Assembly: GCF_014645655.1 (NCBI RefSeq)
Contig: NZ_BMMD01000012.1
Span: forward strand, 57,116 to 121,115
DNA from: Agromyces bauzanensis
GTDB lineage: Bacteria; Actinomycetota; Actinomycetes; Actinomycetales; Microbacteriaceae
DNA: 64,000 bases
Reading direction: 5' to 3'
The notes beneath the pieces are model-generated. The model made no database searches. It was not told where the DNA came from and worked only from the letters and a program-made list of their open reading frames with translations. The position numbers and the translations under genes are program-made. Positions 33,663 through 43,765 of this stretch are shown here, piece after piece (position 1 is the stretch's first letter; each line of letters starts with the position of its first letter).

Positions 33663-35102
33663 TCAGTCCACCGCGAGGAGCGCCGCCCACAGGTCGGCGC
33701 GCGCGTGGAACCCCGAAAGGTCGCGCCCGAGGAGCCGCTCGGCGAGGGCGATGCGGCTGCGAACGGTATGGCGATGCACGCCGAGGGCATGGGCGGTGGC
33801 GTCGAACTGGCCGCCGTGCTCCAGCCAGGCGCGCATGGTGCCGACCAGCGACGTGCCGCCCGTCGCGTCGTGCTCGGCGAGCGGTGCGAGGGTCGCGAGC
33901 GCGACGGCGCGGGCGTCGGTGCGGGCGAGGAGGGCGAGGACGCCCTGCCGGCTGATCTCGTCGAACGCGACGACGCCCGACCCCGTCTCGCGGGCGCGGT
34001 CGAGCGCACGCAGCGCCTGCTCGTGCGCGCGCGCGATGCCGTCGGCGGGCACCGCGTCGGAGATGCCGACGGGAAGCTCGAACTCGGTCGCGATCTCGGC
34101 CGCGAGCGCGGCATCCGCGTCCTCGAGGACGACGACCACGGTGTCGTCGTCGCGGCCGAAGAAGAGGCGGCCGTCGCGCTCCTCGACGCGCAGTTCGAGC
34201 AACTCGGCGAGGCGGTCGAGGTGCTGCGGCGGGGCATCCGTCACCGCGATCCGCAGCGGCGCCGTGGGCAGGGGACCCCACATCTCACCGGCGACGCGCT
34301 CCGCGAGAGCGAGGTCTGCGGCCAGGATCGAGCGGAGCAGGCCCGTGCGCAGGTGCCCGCGGGCCCGGTCGAGGTCGCGGTTCTGCTCGAGCGCGAGTCC
34401 GGCGAGGGCGATGACCGACGTGACGACCTCACGGCCGGCCTGGTCGAGCTCCGCCGAGTCGCCGATCGCGAGCACGCCACGCAGTGCTCCGCCCGAGCCG
34501 AGGGTCTGCAGCGTCATCCGCTGCGGCTGTCCGACCGACTCGCCGGTCATGAGCGTGCGGCTCGCGCGCTGGCCCCGGCGGAGCATCGACCTCGCCTCAC
34601 CCACGATCTCGCCGAGCGCGGGTTGCCCGAGGCCGCCCTCTGGCGCCTCGCGATCGAGCGAACCCGACGCGTCGACGAGGCCGACCCACGCGCCGATGCG
34701 ATTCGAGAGCTCGCCGAGCGTCGCCGAGAGCCCGTCGGGACGGAGCGCCGCGAGCGAGATGGCGCGCTGCGCCGCGAGCGACCACGTGTGCCGCGCATAC
34801 GTGTCCTCGGCGAGCGCATCGGCGACGAATCTCACGATGGCGATGAACGGCACCCGGTACGGCACCTCGAACAGCGGTAGGCCCTCGCGCGTGCAGGCGT
34901 CGACGAGGTCGGCCTCGAACTGGGTGCCGGTCGTGAGCAGCACGTTGCCATCGTCGAGGAACGGCGTGGGGTCGGCAAGGTCGGAGCTGTGCGCCCAGGT
35001 CACGTGCGCGGTGAGCGCGTCGGCGGGCAGCGCGTCGGCGGGGGTGAGCAGCGTGAGGTCGAGCTCGGAGCGGGCGAGCAGGGTCTGCACGGTGGGCTGC
35101 AC
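33663..35102 (-). CDS. PucR-family transcriptional regulator of the GABA cluster
   Basis: A 479-residue regulator: an N-terminal PucR domain (LTLLTPADALPADALTAHVTWAHSSD, LLTTGTQF), a central GGDEF-like region, and a C-terminal helix-turn-helix (AWLEHGGQFDATAHALGVHRHTVRSRI). GTG at 35102 preceded by GGGAGGTACC is the best start. It is divergent from gabT with a 152-base gap. PucR-family GabR-like activators respond to GABA or succinate semialdehyde in actinobacteria, so local control of gabT-gabD is the natural inference. Confidence 0.86.
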   Translation of the reverse strand: MQPTVQTLLARSELDLTLLTPADALPADALTAHVTWAHSSDLADPTPFLDDGNVLLTTGTQFEADLVDACTREGLPLFEVPYRVPFIAIVRFVADALAEDTYARHTWSLAAQRAISLAALRPDGLSATLGELSNRIGAWVGLVDASGSLDREAPEGGLGQPALGEIVGEARSMLRRGQRASRTLMTGESVGQPQRMTLQTLGSGGALRGVLAIGDSAELDQAGREVVTSVIALAGLALEQNRDLDRARGHLRTGLLRSILAADLALAERVAGEMWGPLPTAPLRIAVTDAPPQHLDRLAELLELRVEERDGRLFFGRDDDTVVVVLEDADAALAAEIATEFELPVGISDAVPADGIARAHEQALRALDRARETGSGVVAFDEISRQGVLALLARTDARAVALATLAPLAEHDATGGTSLVGTMRAWLEHGGQFDATAHALGVHRHTVRSRIALAERLLGRDLSGFHARADLWAALLAVD

Positions 35103-35254
35103 GCTTGGTACCTCCCGGATGCCGCGGGCTCGGTGCTTGTACGTGATGTCCAACAAGTTGCATCCGAGTGTACATGGGGGCGCTAAGGCATCCGCTGCGC
35201 CCGTCCTAGCATTGGCGGCACCCGCCACTGTCGTCACCTTGCATCGGAGCAGCC

Positions 35255-36613
35255 ATGACCCTCGTCGACACCCCGGCCGCCGTCGCCGGAGGGCCGGCGC
35301 TCGCCCAGGAGCGCCGCCTCGTCACCGCCATTCCCGGCCCGCGCTCGCAGGAGCTCATGGCGCGCAGGGCCGAGGCCGTCGCCGCGGGCGTCGGCACGAC
35401 CATCCCGATCGCCGTGGTCGCCGCGGGCGGCGGCGTCATCGTCGACGCCGACGGCAACTCGATCATCGACCTGGGCTCGGGCATCGCCGTCACGGGTGTG
35501 GGCAACGCCAACCCGCGCGTCGTCGAGGCGGTCACGGCCCAGCTCAACGCGTTCACGCACACCTGCTTCACCATCGCGCCGTACGACTCCTACGTCGCCG
35601 TCGCCGAGAAGCTCAACGCGCTCACCCCGGGTGACCACGTGAAGCGCTCGGCGCTCTTCAACTCGGGCGCCGAGGCCGTCGAGAACGCCGTGAAGATCGC
35701 CCGCAACTTCACGAAGAAGCAGGCCGTCGTCGCGTTCGACCACGCCTACCACGGCCGCACGAACCTCACCATGGGCCTCACCGCGAAGAACATCCCGTAC
35801 AAGAGCGGCTTCGGGCCGTTCGCGCCCGAGGTGTACCGTGCGCCCCTCTCGTACCCGTTTCGCGACGGCGGCCTCTCCGGTGCCGAGGCTGCCGCCGGCG
35901 CCATCTCCCAGATCGAGAAGCAGGCCGGCGCCGAGAACCTCGCCGCGATCATCATCGAGCCGATCCAGGGCGAGGGCGGCTTCATCGTGCCCGCGCAGGG
36001 CTTCCTGCCCGCGCTTGTCGAGTGGTGCCGCGCCAACGACGTCGTCTTCATCGCGGACGAGGTGCAGACCGGCTTCGGCCGCACCGGAGCCTGGTTCGCG
36101 AGCGAGCACGAGGGCATCGTGCCCGACCTCGTCGTCACCGCCAAGGGCATCGCCGGCGGCCTGCCGCTGTCGGCCGTCACCGGCCGCGCCGACATCATGG
36201 ACTCGGCCATGGCGGGCGGGCTCGGCGGCACCTACGGCGGCAACCCGCTCGCGTGCGCCGCCGCGCTCGCCTCGATCGAGTCGTACGACGCCGACGGCCT
36301 CATCGAGCGCGCCGGCCGGATCGGCGCCCTGCTCCTCGAACGCCTGAACGCGCTCCGCACCGCCGACGCCCGCATCGGCGACGTGCGCGGACGGGGCGCG
36401 ATGGCCGCGATCGAGCTCGTCGATCCCGAGACGGGCGCCCCCGACGCGGCCCTCACCTCGAAGGTCGCCGCGCACGCCCACGCGAACGGCGTGCTCGTGC
36501 TCACCTGCGGCACCTACGGCAATGTCATCCGGTTCCTGCCGCCGCTCACGATCTCCGACGAGCTGCTCATCGAGGGCCTCGGCGTCGTCGCGGAAGGACT
36601 CCGGGCCGCATGA
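35255..36613 (+). CDS. gabT: 4-aminobutyrate aminotransferase
   Basis: A 452-residue class III aminotransferase converting GABA and 2-oxoglutarate to succinate semialdehyde and glutamate. Features: DLGSGIAVTGVGNANPRV, FNSGAEAVENAVKIAR, AFDHAYHGRTNLTMGLT, the Asp of FIADEVQTGFGRTG and the PLP lysine K297 in VVTAKGIAGGLPLSAV. It is followed by a remnant glutamate dehydrogenase and gabD. It is divergent from the PucR regulator. Assignment to GABA rather than ornithine or lysine relies on the gabD partner and on SGAEAVENAVKIAR, typical of GabT. Confidence 0.92.
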   Translation: MTLVDTPAAVAGGPALAQERRLVTAIPGPRSQELMARRAEAVAAGVGTTIPIAVVAAGGGVIVDADGNSIIDLGSGIAVTGVGNANPRVVEAVTAQLNAFTHTCFTIAPYDSYVAVAEKLNALTPGDHVKRSALFNSGAEAVENAVKIARNFTKKQAVVAFDHAYHGRTNLTMGLTAKNIPYKSGFGPFAPEVYRAPLSYPFRDGGLSGAEAAAGAISQIEKQAGAENLAAIIIEPIQGEGGFIVPAQGFLPALVEWCRANDVVFIADEVQTGFGRTGAWFASEHEGIVPDLVVTAKGIAGGLPLSAVTGRADIMDSAMAGGLGGTYGGNPLACAAALASIESYDADGLIERAGRIGALLLERLNALRTADARIGDVRGRGAMAAIELVDPETGAPDAALTSKVAAHAHANGVLVLTCGTYGNVIRFLPPLTISDELLIEGLGVVAEGLRAA

Positions 36614-36982
36614 CCGACCTGCTCACGGCGACCCTTCGGCACGCTCAAGGACCAGTGACGGTGTCGGATGCCGCGACCGCGCCGATTTTGCATCGGCTGC
36701 GGCATCCGATGCCCACATCGCGACCCCGCTCACGACGCACGCGCCCAGCTCGCCGAGGCGGGCGGCGTGATCGTGTCGTACTTCGAATGGGTGCAGGCCA
36801 ACCAGGGCTACTGGTGGCGCGCCGACGAGGTCGAGTCCAGACTGGAAGCGCGGATGCTCAGCGCCTGGCAGCACGTGCTCGGCTACGCCGAGGCCCGCGG
36901 CCTCTCGCTCCGCACCGCCGCCACCGCGCTCGCCGTGGAGCGCGTCGCCGAGGCGCACCGCCTCCGCGGTCTCGATCCCTGA
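36610..36982 (+). pseudogene. Glutamate dehydrogenase remnant (C-terminal fragment)
   Basis: The last 78 codons (36749-36982) read AEAGGVIVSYFEWVQANQGYWW ... LRTAATALAVERVAEAHRLRG, unmistakably the C-terminus of a Glu/Leu/Phe/Val dehydrogenase. A full gene needs about 1,250 bases. An ATG overlapping the gabT stop (36610) may be the original start, but it is in a different frame (139 bases offset), and the intervening sequence matches nothing. Cofactor and glutamate sites are gone. It looks like an internal deletion that kept a few start codons and the end. A degenerate dispersed repeat lies at the joint. Confidence 0.8.
36632..36654. repeat. Degenerate copy of the CCCTTCGACAAGCTCAGGGA repeat
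   Basis: CCCTTCGGCACGCTCAAGGA at 36632-36651 differs from the clean copy at 60911-60930 at three of twenty positions. It lies at the scar of the deleted glutamate dehydrogenase gene. Confidence 0.5.
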
Positions 36983-37042
36983 TCGATCCCCGACCCCCGA
37001 ACCGCCATCCGACGGCCGACACCCAACGAAACGGAACGCAGC

Positions 37043-38512
37043 ATGACCCACACCCTGCAGGAGACCAGCATCCTCGACCGCGTCGCCGACCGCCTCCACA
37101 TCGGAGGCGAGTGGGTCGCCGCCGAAGGCGGCAAGACCTTCGAGATCCGCGACCCCTCCACCGGCGAGGTGCTGAAAGCCATTGCCGACGCGTCGCCCGC
37201 CGATGGCATCCGCGCGCTCGACGCGGCCGTCGCGGCGCAGGACGCGTGGGCGGCCACGGCCCCCCGCGAGCGCGGCGAGATCCTCCGCCGGGCCTTCGAC
37301 CGGCTCATCGAGCGCCGTGAGGACTTCGCCCTCCTCATGACGCTCGAGATGGGCAAGCCGCTCGCCGAGGCGCGCGGCGAGGTGAACTACGGCGCCGAGT
37401 TCCTGCGCTGGTTCAGCGAGGAGGCCGTGCGCATCACCGGCCGCTACGGCCTGAACCCCGAGGGCACCGGTCGCATCGTCGTCGCCCAGCGGCCGGTGGG
37501 CCCATCGTATTTCATCACGCCGTGGAACTTCCCCCTCGCGATGGCCACCCGCAAGATCGCGCCGGCGCTGGCCGCCGGCTGCACCGTCGTGGTGAAGCCC
37601 GCCGCGCTCACGCCGCTGACCACCGTCGCGTTCGTCCAGCTGCTCGAGGAGGTCGGGCTGCCGAAGGGCGTGGTGAACGTCGTGACGACCACGAGTTCGT
37701 CGAAGGTATCGGGCCCGATCATCGCCGACCCGCGCCTGCGTAAGCTGTCGTTCACCGGTTCGACCGAGGTCGGCCGCAAGCTCATCGAGCAGTCGGCGCA
37801 GGGGATCCTCCGCACCTCGATGGAGCTCGGCGGCAACGCCCCGTTCGTCGTGTTCGAGGACGCCGACCTCGACAAGGCGGTCGACGGTGCGATGATCGCG
37901 AAGTTCCGCAACATCGGGCAGGCGTGCACGGCGGCGAACCGCTTCATCGTGCACGAGGCGGTGGCGGCCGAGTTCGCACGGCGCGTGACCGAGCGCGTCT
38001 CTGCGATGCGCGTCGGTCGCGGCACCGAGGACGGCGTCGCGATCGGCCCGCTGATCGACGACAACGCGGTCGCATCGACGGACGAGCTGGTGAAGGACGC
38101 CGTGGAAAAGGGCGCGAAGGTCCTCGCCGGGGGAGCGCCGATCGACGGCGCGGGCTCGTTCTATGCGCCGACGGTGCTCGGCAACGTCAGGTCCGATGCG
38201 CGCCTGCTCCGCGAGGAGATCTTCGGGCCGGTGCTCGGCATCACGACGTTCGCCGACGAGGACGAGGCGGTGCGCCTCGCCAACTCGACCGAGTACGGGC
38301 TCATCTCCTATGTGTTCACGAAGGACCTCGCCCGCGGCCACCGCATGATCGACCGCCTGGCCACGGGCATGATGGGCCTCAACACGGGGCTCGTCTCGAA
38401 CGCGGCAGCGCCGTTCGGCGGCGTGAAGCAGTCGGGCATCGGCCGCGAGGGCGGGTTCGAGGGCATCCACGAGTTCCTCGACACGAAGTACACGCTCATC
38501 CCGGTGGACTGA
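37043..38512 (+). CDS. gabD: NAD(P)-dependent succinate-semialdehyde dehydrogenase
   Basis: A 489-residue aldehyde dehydrogenase of class GabD. It has the cofactor-fold segment FTGSTEVGRKLIEQ, general base E261 in SMELGGNAPFVVFEDAD, catalytic C295 in NIGQACTAANRF and the C-terminal FGPVLGITTFADEDEAV and GGVKQSGIGREGG. It oxidises succinate semialdehyde from GabT to succinate for the citric-acid cycle. NAD versus NADP preference is not decided here. Separated by 60 bases from the glutamate dehydrogenase remnant. Confidence 0.92.
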   Translation: MTHTLQETSILDRVADRLHIGGEWVAAEGGKTFEIRDPSTGEVLKAIADASPADGIRALDAAVAAQDAWAATAPRERGEILRRAFDRLIERREDFALLMTLEMGKPLAEARGEVNYGAEFLRWFSEEAVRITGRYGLNPEGTGRIVVAQRPVGPSYFITPWNFPLAMATRKIAPALAAGCTVVVKPAALTPLTTVAFVQLLEEVGLPKGVVNVVTTTSSSKVSGPIIADPRLRKLSFTGSTEVGRKLIEQSAQGILRTSMELGGNAPFVVFEDADLDKAVDGAMIAKFRNIGQACTAANRFIVHEAVAAEFARRVTERVSAMRVGRGTEDGVAIGPLIDDNAVASTDELVKDAVEKGAKVLAGGAPIDGAGSFYAPTVLGNVRSDARLLREEIFGPVLGITTFADEDEAVRLANSTEYGLISYVFTKDLARGHRMIDRLATGMMGLNTGLVSNAAAPFGGVKQSGIGREGGFEGIHEFLDTKYTLIPVD

Positions 38513-38642
38513 GTCGCCTGCTCCTCGGTCGAGCACGGTGGCGCTTCGTGGCCGTTCCCTCCCGCGATCCTCCGTAGTGCCTCATTGTCAAGTGCCCGCG
38601 CGATCGGTGGGAGGGCCGCGGGAGCGGCCGAGCCGCGCTAGC

Positions 38643-40562
38643 ATGAGCGGCAGGCCTCGGGGGAACCGCATACTGCTCATCGGCGTCGCCGCCCCCGCTG
38701 TGGCCGCGCTCGTGGGCGTCACGCCGGCCTCCGCCGTCACGACGGCCCGCTGGGCGAGTTGGACAACGCTCACGGGTAGCGGCGGGGCGTTCCAGACCTC
38801 GATGACGCTCGCCGGGCAGCCGGCGCTCACCGCCGCCGTGTCGAGCGACTCGCGCGCCGGCCAGGTCGGGGTCATCTCAGGGGCATCCACCTGGCTGTCC
38901 GAGGGCACCCCGGTCGGTGCGAAATACGGCTCCAGCCGCGACGAGCCGTACCTGAACCTCCGCCCGAAAGCCGACTCGGAGACCGCGCCGTCGACGACCA
39001 CGTACTCGTTTCCCACGCCGACCCCCACCTCCGGATGAACGTTCGCGCTCGGCGACATCGACGCAGACCAGGTGCGCATCCAGGCGATCGGCAGCGACGG
39101 CGCGGCGCTCACCGCCGCCGAGCTCGGCTTCCAGGGCGGCTTCAACTACTGCGCGCCGGGCGTGGTCGGCAAGCCCTCGTGCACGGGCGTGGCGACGGAT
39201 GTGCCGGCCTGGGATCCCGCGACCCTCACGCTGACCGGCAACGCGGCGGCCGCCGACACGAGTGGCGCGGCTGCCTGGTTCGAGCCGTCGACGCCGATCA
39301 GCTCGCCGACCTTCGTCTTCACGCGTCGCGCGGGATTCCCCGTCTACCAGACGTGGTTCGCGTCGCTCGCGCGTGACATCACCGGAACCGTGACGGACGT
39401 TTGCACCGGACCGGTCGACGGCGTGGAGATGACCCTCATCGACGGCAACGGCACGGTGGTCGCGACGACCACGACCGCGGGCGGCGGCCTCTACTCGTTC
39501 CCGGGGTTCTTCGCGACCGGCGGGTACACCGTGCAGGCGACTCCTCCGGCCGGCAAGATCGCCGTCGACGCGAACCGCAAGCCGGCCGACCTCACGACGA
39601 CCGACGCGGTGGTCGACTTCTCGATCCGCGACCTCGTGCCCGTGGCGGTGTCGGGGCGCGTCACCGACACCGACGACAACCCCATGCCGGGCGTCACCGT
39701 CACGATCGACGGCGTCACCACGACGACCGACTCGAACGGCTACCACCTGTTCGACACGGTGCCGGCCGGCACGCACACGGCGACGATCACGACACCCGAC
39801 GGCTACACCCTCGCGACGAGTCCGCCGCCCTTCACGATTCCCGAGGGAAGCGAGACGCCCATCACCGGGGTGGACTTCGTCGTCGCGGCGAACCCCACAC
39901 TCTCGGGAGCGGTCACCGCCGCCGGCACGGGCGTGCCCGGCGTCACGGTCACCGCGGTCGGCCCGGCCGGAACGCTCACGACCGTGACGGCCGCCGACGG
40001 CACCTACAGCTTCCCGCTGCTGCCCGCAGGCGACTACGAGGTCACGATGACGACGCCCGACGGCTACCTCGTCGTCGGTGCGTCGACCCGCACTGAATCC
40101 GTCGCCGATGCCGACGTGACGAACGTCGACTTCGAGCTCGCGCGCACGGGCAGCGTCGAGGGCGTCGTCGAAGACGAAGACGGCATTCCGATCTCGGATG
40201 TCACGGTGACCGTGACCGGACCCGACGGGCCGACCACGCTCACGACCGGCGCCGACGGCGACTACACCATCACGATCACCGTGCCCGCCGGATACGAGTC
40301 GGTCGCACCCGCGACCCGCACGATCACGATCACGGCCGCAGGCGAGGCGATCGCCGACCAGGACTTCGTGCTCAGCGCAGCGGCGACGCCGGCGCCGACT
40401 CCGGGCCCCACTCCGGGCAGCGGATCCTCGCCGGCGGGCACGCTTCCGGCGACCGGCGTCGACCCCGCAGTCGCGTCCGTCGGATGGAGCGCGGTGCTCG
40501 CCGTGGGCGCCGGCGCGCTGCTGGTCGTCGCGGCGCGGCTGCGCCGGCGCGCAACCCGCTGA
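38643..40562 (+). pseudogene. Cna-B/SdrD-like repeat surface protein with LPxTG-type signal, interrupted by one TGA
   Basis: The frame is coding over its whole length except for a TGA at 39036-39038: ...TPTPTSG, stop, TFALGDIDADQV... in the same frame. Residues 1-131 give a signal peptide (RILLIGVAAPAVAALVGVTPASA) and a beta-rich domain; after the stop come the rest of that domain, four carboxypeptidase-regulatory/Cna-B repeats (e.g. VSGRVTDTDDNPMPGVTVTIDG), a Pro-rich linker and the sorting end LPATGVDP, a hydrophobic stretch and RLRRRATR. The stop replaces what is probably a Trp (TGG to TGA). A nonsense mutation, sequencing error or read-through are the options. Convergent with the next gene, one base between stops. 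Confidence 0.8.
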
Positions 40563-40563
40563 G

Positions 40564-41220
40564 TCAGCTCCCGGCGCGGCTCGCTGCCTCGAGGCGCACG
40601 GGCTCGTCGCCCCACGCCGCGAGGCGCTGCTCGAGCCCGGCGCGCACGGCCGGCCATTCGTCGACGAGGATCGAGTACACCGCGGAATCCCGCCACGAAC
40701 CGTCGGCCCGGGGCTGCTCGCGTCGGGCGATGCCCTCGAACCGCGCACCGAGCTTCGCGATCGCGGCGCGCGAGCGAGTGTTGCGCTCGTCGGCCTGCAG
40801 CTTCACGCGGCCGAACCCGTGGTCGAATGCGAGCGTGAGCAGCAACAGCTTCGCCTCGGGGTTCACCGCGGTGCCCCAGACGCGCGGATCGTAGGCGGTC
40901 CAGCCGATGTGCGCCGACTCGTTGACGAGGTGGAGGTCGCCGAGCTCGGTCGCACCGACGATCGCGCCGTCGTCGGGTCCGCCCCGGAGCCGCACCGTGA
41001 ACGGGAGCGCGGTGGGGCCACCGGCGTAGTAGGCGGTCGCGAACCGCTCGAACGCCGCGGCATCCGCCGGCTGGCCCTGCGGTCCGCCGCCGAAACCGCC
41101 GGCGAACACCTCGGGCCGCCCGAGCGCGATGAAGAGCGCCGCAATGTCGGCGGGGTCGAACGGTGTGAGGCGGATGAATCGGCCGGCCAGTTCGCGGTCG
41201 GCGGGGCGGAATGCGGTCAC
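40564..41220 (-). CDS. GNAT-family N-acetyltransferase (RimJ/RimL type)
   Basis: A 218-residue acetyltransferase: substrate-side strands RFIRLTPFDPADIAALF, GAIVGATELGDLHLVN, HIGWTAYDPRVWGTAVNPEAKLLLLTLAFDHGFGRVKL, and the acetyl-CoA helix region ADERNTRSRAAIAKLGARFEGIARREQ. The TAVNPEAK arrangement is typical of the RimJ/RimL branch, which acetylates N-termini or small molecules. GTG at 41220 follows GAGGA. It does not form an operon with its neighbours. Substrate unknown. Confidence 0.88.
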   Translation of the reverse strand: MTAFRPADRELAGRFIRLTPFDPADIAALFIALGRPEVFAGGFGGGPQGQPADAAAFERFATAYYAGGPTALPFTVRLRGGPDDGAIVGATELGDLHLVNESAHIGWTAYDPRVWGTAVNPEAKLLLLTLAFDHGFGRVKLQADERNTRSRAAIAKLGARFEGIARREQPRADGSWRDSAVYSILVDEWPAVRAGLEQRLAAWGDEPVRLEAASRAGS

Positions 41221-41454
41221 TCCTCGAGTCTCGCACGGACCACGGCTGGCGGCCGCACGGGCCGCGCTGGCGACGCCCGCATGGGCCGGGTCCGGCGCCG
41301 CCCGCACGGGCCTCCCCCGCCACCGGATCCGTGGACGAGGAGACGAATCGACCGATTCTGCTGGGAGACGCTCCAGCGCGGGTCACCGCGAGGAGTGGAC
41401 GAGAGGCGCGTCGTGTCGTTCCGTTCGCCGACATCCGCGCCTACGATGAGCCGC

Positions 41455-42405
41455 ATGTCCCTCGACGACGCAACCATCGCGCAGGCGGTCGGCTCGGCGC
41501 ACGCGGCCCACCGCGACGACCCCGGCGGCGCCAACGCGAGCTACATCCCCTACCTCGCCTCGGTCGACCCGTCGCTCTTCGCGGTGGCGGTCGTCACGGC
41601 CGACGGCCGGGTGTTCTCGACCGGCGACGACCGGTTCGAGTTCGCGATCGAGTCGATCTCGAAGGTGTTCACGATGGCGCTCGCGATGGAGCAGGTCGGC
41701 GCTGCGGCGTTCCACGCGAAGATCGGCGCCGACCCCACCGGGCTGCCATTCAACTCTGTGATGGCGCTCGACCTGAACAAGGATCGCCCGCTCTCGCCGC
41801 TCGTGAACGCCGGGGCCATCGCCTCGACGAGCCTCGTCACCGCGACCGGCGCCGACGACCGCTGGAACAGGATCCTCAGCGCCCAGCGCGACTTCGCCGC
41901 GCGCGAACTCCAGCTGAGCGACGAGGTCAACGACTCCGAGCAGACGACGAACTTCCACAACCGGGCAATGGCCTGGCTCCTCTACGGCGGCGACTCGATC
42001 TTCTGCGATCCGATGGAGGCCGTCGACGTCTACACGCGGCAGTGCTCCACCCTCATCACGACCGTCGACCTCGCGACGATGGGCGCCACGCTCGCGGCCG
42101 GCGGGCGGAATCCCATCACGGGTACTCGCGTCATCTCGAGCGGCAACGTGCCGCACATCCTCGCCGAGATGACGATGGAGGGCATGTACACGCGGTCGGG
42201 CGACTGGGCCTACACCGTGGGGCTTCCGGCCAAGAGCGGCGTCGGCGGCGGCATCGTCGCGGTCGCGCCCGGCGAGCTCGCGATCGCGGCCTTCTCGCCG
42301 CCGCTCGACGATGCCGGCAACAGCGTGCGGGCACAGGCCGCGGTGGCCGACGTCGCGAGCGAGCTCGGCCTGAACCTCTACGCCGGCAGCGCCGGGACCC
42401 CGTGA
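41455..42405 (+). CDS. glsA: Glutaminase
   Basis: A 316-residue serine-dependent glutaminase of the GlsA family (beta-lactamase-like fold), converting glutamine to glutamate and ammonia. The active-site Ser-x-x-Lys is FAIESISKVFTMALAMEQVG; other landmarks are YIPYLASVDPSLFAV, LVNAGAIAST, a substrate-binding NFHNRAMAWLLY and the closing KSGVGGGIVAVAPGELAIA. TACGAT at 41442-41447 is seven bases before this ATG and could be a -10 for leaderless mRNA; an in-frame ATG at 41446 is the alternative. Its product could feed the nearby GABA/glutamate metabolism, though no operon is formed. Confidence 0.92.
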   Translation: MSLDDATIAQAVGSAHAAHRDDPGGANASYIPYLASVDPSLFAVAVVTADGRVFSTGDDRFEFAIESISKVFTMALAMEQVGAAAFHAKIGADPTGLPFNSVMALDLNKDRPLSPLVNAGAIASTSLVTATGADDRWNRILSAQRDFAARELQLSDEVNDSEQTTNFHNRAMAWLLYGGDSIFCDPMEAVDVYTRQCSTLITTVDLATMGATLAAGGRNPITGTRVISSGNVPHILAEMTMEGMYTRSGDWAYTVGLPAKSGVGGGIVAVAPGELAIAAFSPPLDDAGNSVRAQAAVADVASELGLNLYAGSAGTP

Positions 42406-42563
42406 GGGTGCCCCGGTGGCAGGAGCTGACGCCCGCCGGTGGCCGTGTGCCGGAGCCGCGACCGCTTGTCCGCAAGGGATCGTCCTCTTCCGCCCGCGTC
42501 GCCGCCCCGAATACTGTGGAGCCGAGCGTCCGCCGCTGGGCGCCGGAAACGGGGGAGAACCAC

Positions 42564-43208
<645 letters not shown>

Positions 43209-43306
43209 GCGACCGGCGCCGGCCTGCTCGCGACCGGCCGGCGATCTGCTCCGGCCGGCTCCCGCCAGCTCGCGACCGGCTCGAAGGAAGTGCGCAGGCG
43301 CCCGCA

Positions 43307-43312
43307 TAGACT
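43307..43312 (+). promoter_or_regulatory. -10 element for a leaderless MaoC transcript
   Basis: TAGACT ends seven bases before the GTG at 43319 and no ribosome site intervenes, so transcription probably starts at the start codon. No clear -35 is seen at 17-18 bases. Confidence 0.45.
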
Positions 43313-43318
43313 GTCGGG

Positions 43319-43765
43319 GTGCCAGTGAACCCCGAGCTGCAGGGGCGGACGTTCCCGCCGACCGAGCCGTATCTCGTCGGACGCGAGAAGGTGCGCGAGT
43401 TCGCCCGCGCCGTCTTCGCGACCAACCCGATCAACCTCGATCCCGAGGCCGCGCGCGCCGCCGGGTACGCTGACGTCGTCGCGCCGCCCACCTTCGCGGT
43501 CGTCGTGCAGGAGCGGACCCTCGCCCAACTGCTGGCCGAACCGGACTCGGGTATCGACTTCTCGCGGGTCGTGCACGGCGACCAGCGCTTCACCTCCACG
43601 CGGCCGATCGTCGCCGGCGACCTGCTCACGGCGACGCTCACCGTCTCGAGCGTGAAGACGCTCGGCGCGCACTCGATGGTGACGGCCGAATCGAGCATCG
43701 TGGATGCCTCGGGCGCCCACGTCGTCACGGCGATCTCCACGCTCGTGGTGCGAGGGGAGGACTGA
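43319..43765 (+). CDS. MaoC-like (3R)-hydroxyacyl dehydratase subunit, HadA/HadC type
   Basis: A 148-residue hot-dog-fold protein of the FAS1-dehydratase N-terminal (UPF0336) group: GRTFPPTEPYLVGREKVREFARAVF, AGYADVVAPPTFAVVV, and VVHGDQRFTSTRPIVAGDLLTATLTV. It lacks the catalytic Asp-His and serves as the substrate-holding partner of the following subunit. GTG start, apparently leaderless. TGATG overlap with the next gene means tight coupling. In mycobacteria the equivalent pair dehydrates meromycolate intermediates; here a general 3-hydroxyacyl-ACP/CoA dehydratase role is inferred. Confidence 0.88.
   Translation: MPVNPELQGRTFPPTEPYLVGREKVREFARAVFATNPINLDPEAARAAGYADVVAPPTFAVVVQERTLAQLLAEPDSGIDFSRVVHGDQRFTSTRPIVAGDLLTATLTVSSVKTLGAHSMVTAESSIVDASGAHVVTAISTLVVRGED

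Noticed and set aside
35103..35254. TGTAC...GTACA as a specific PucR operator between the regulator and gabT
   Set aside because: The arms are only five bases and 27 bases apart; too weak to call, although the gap must contain the control sites.
39036..39038. Selenocysteine or programmed read-through at the TGA
   Set aside because: No SECIS-like hairpin or selenocysteine family is recognisable; a Trp codon mutated to stop is more economical.
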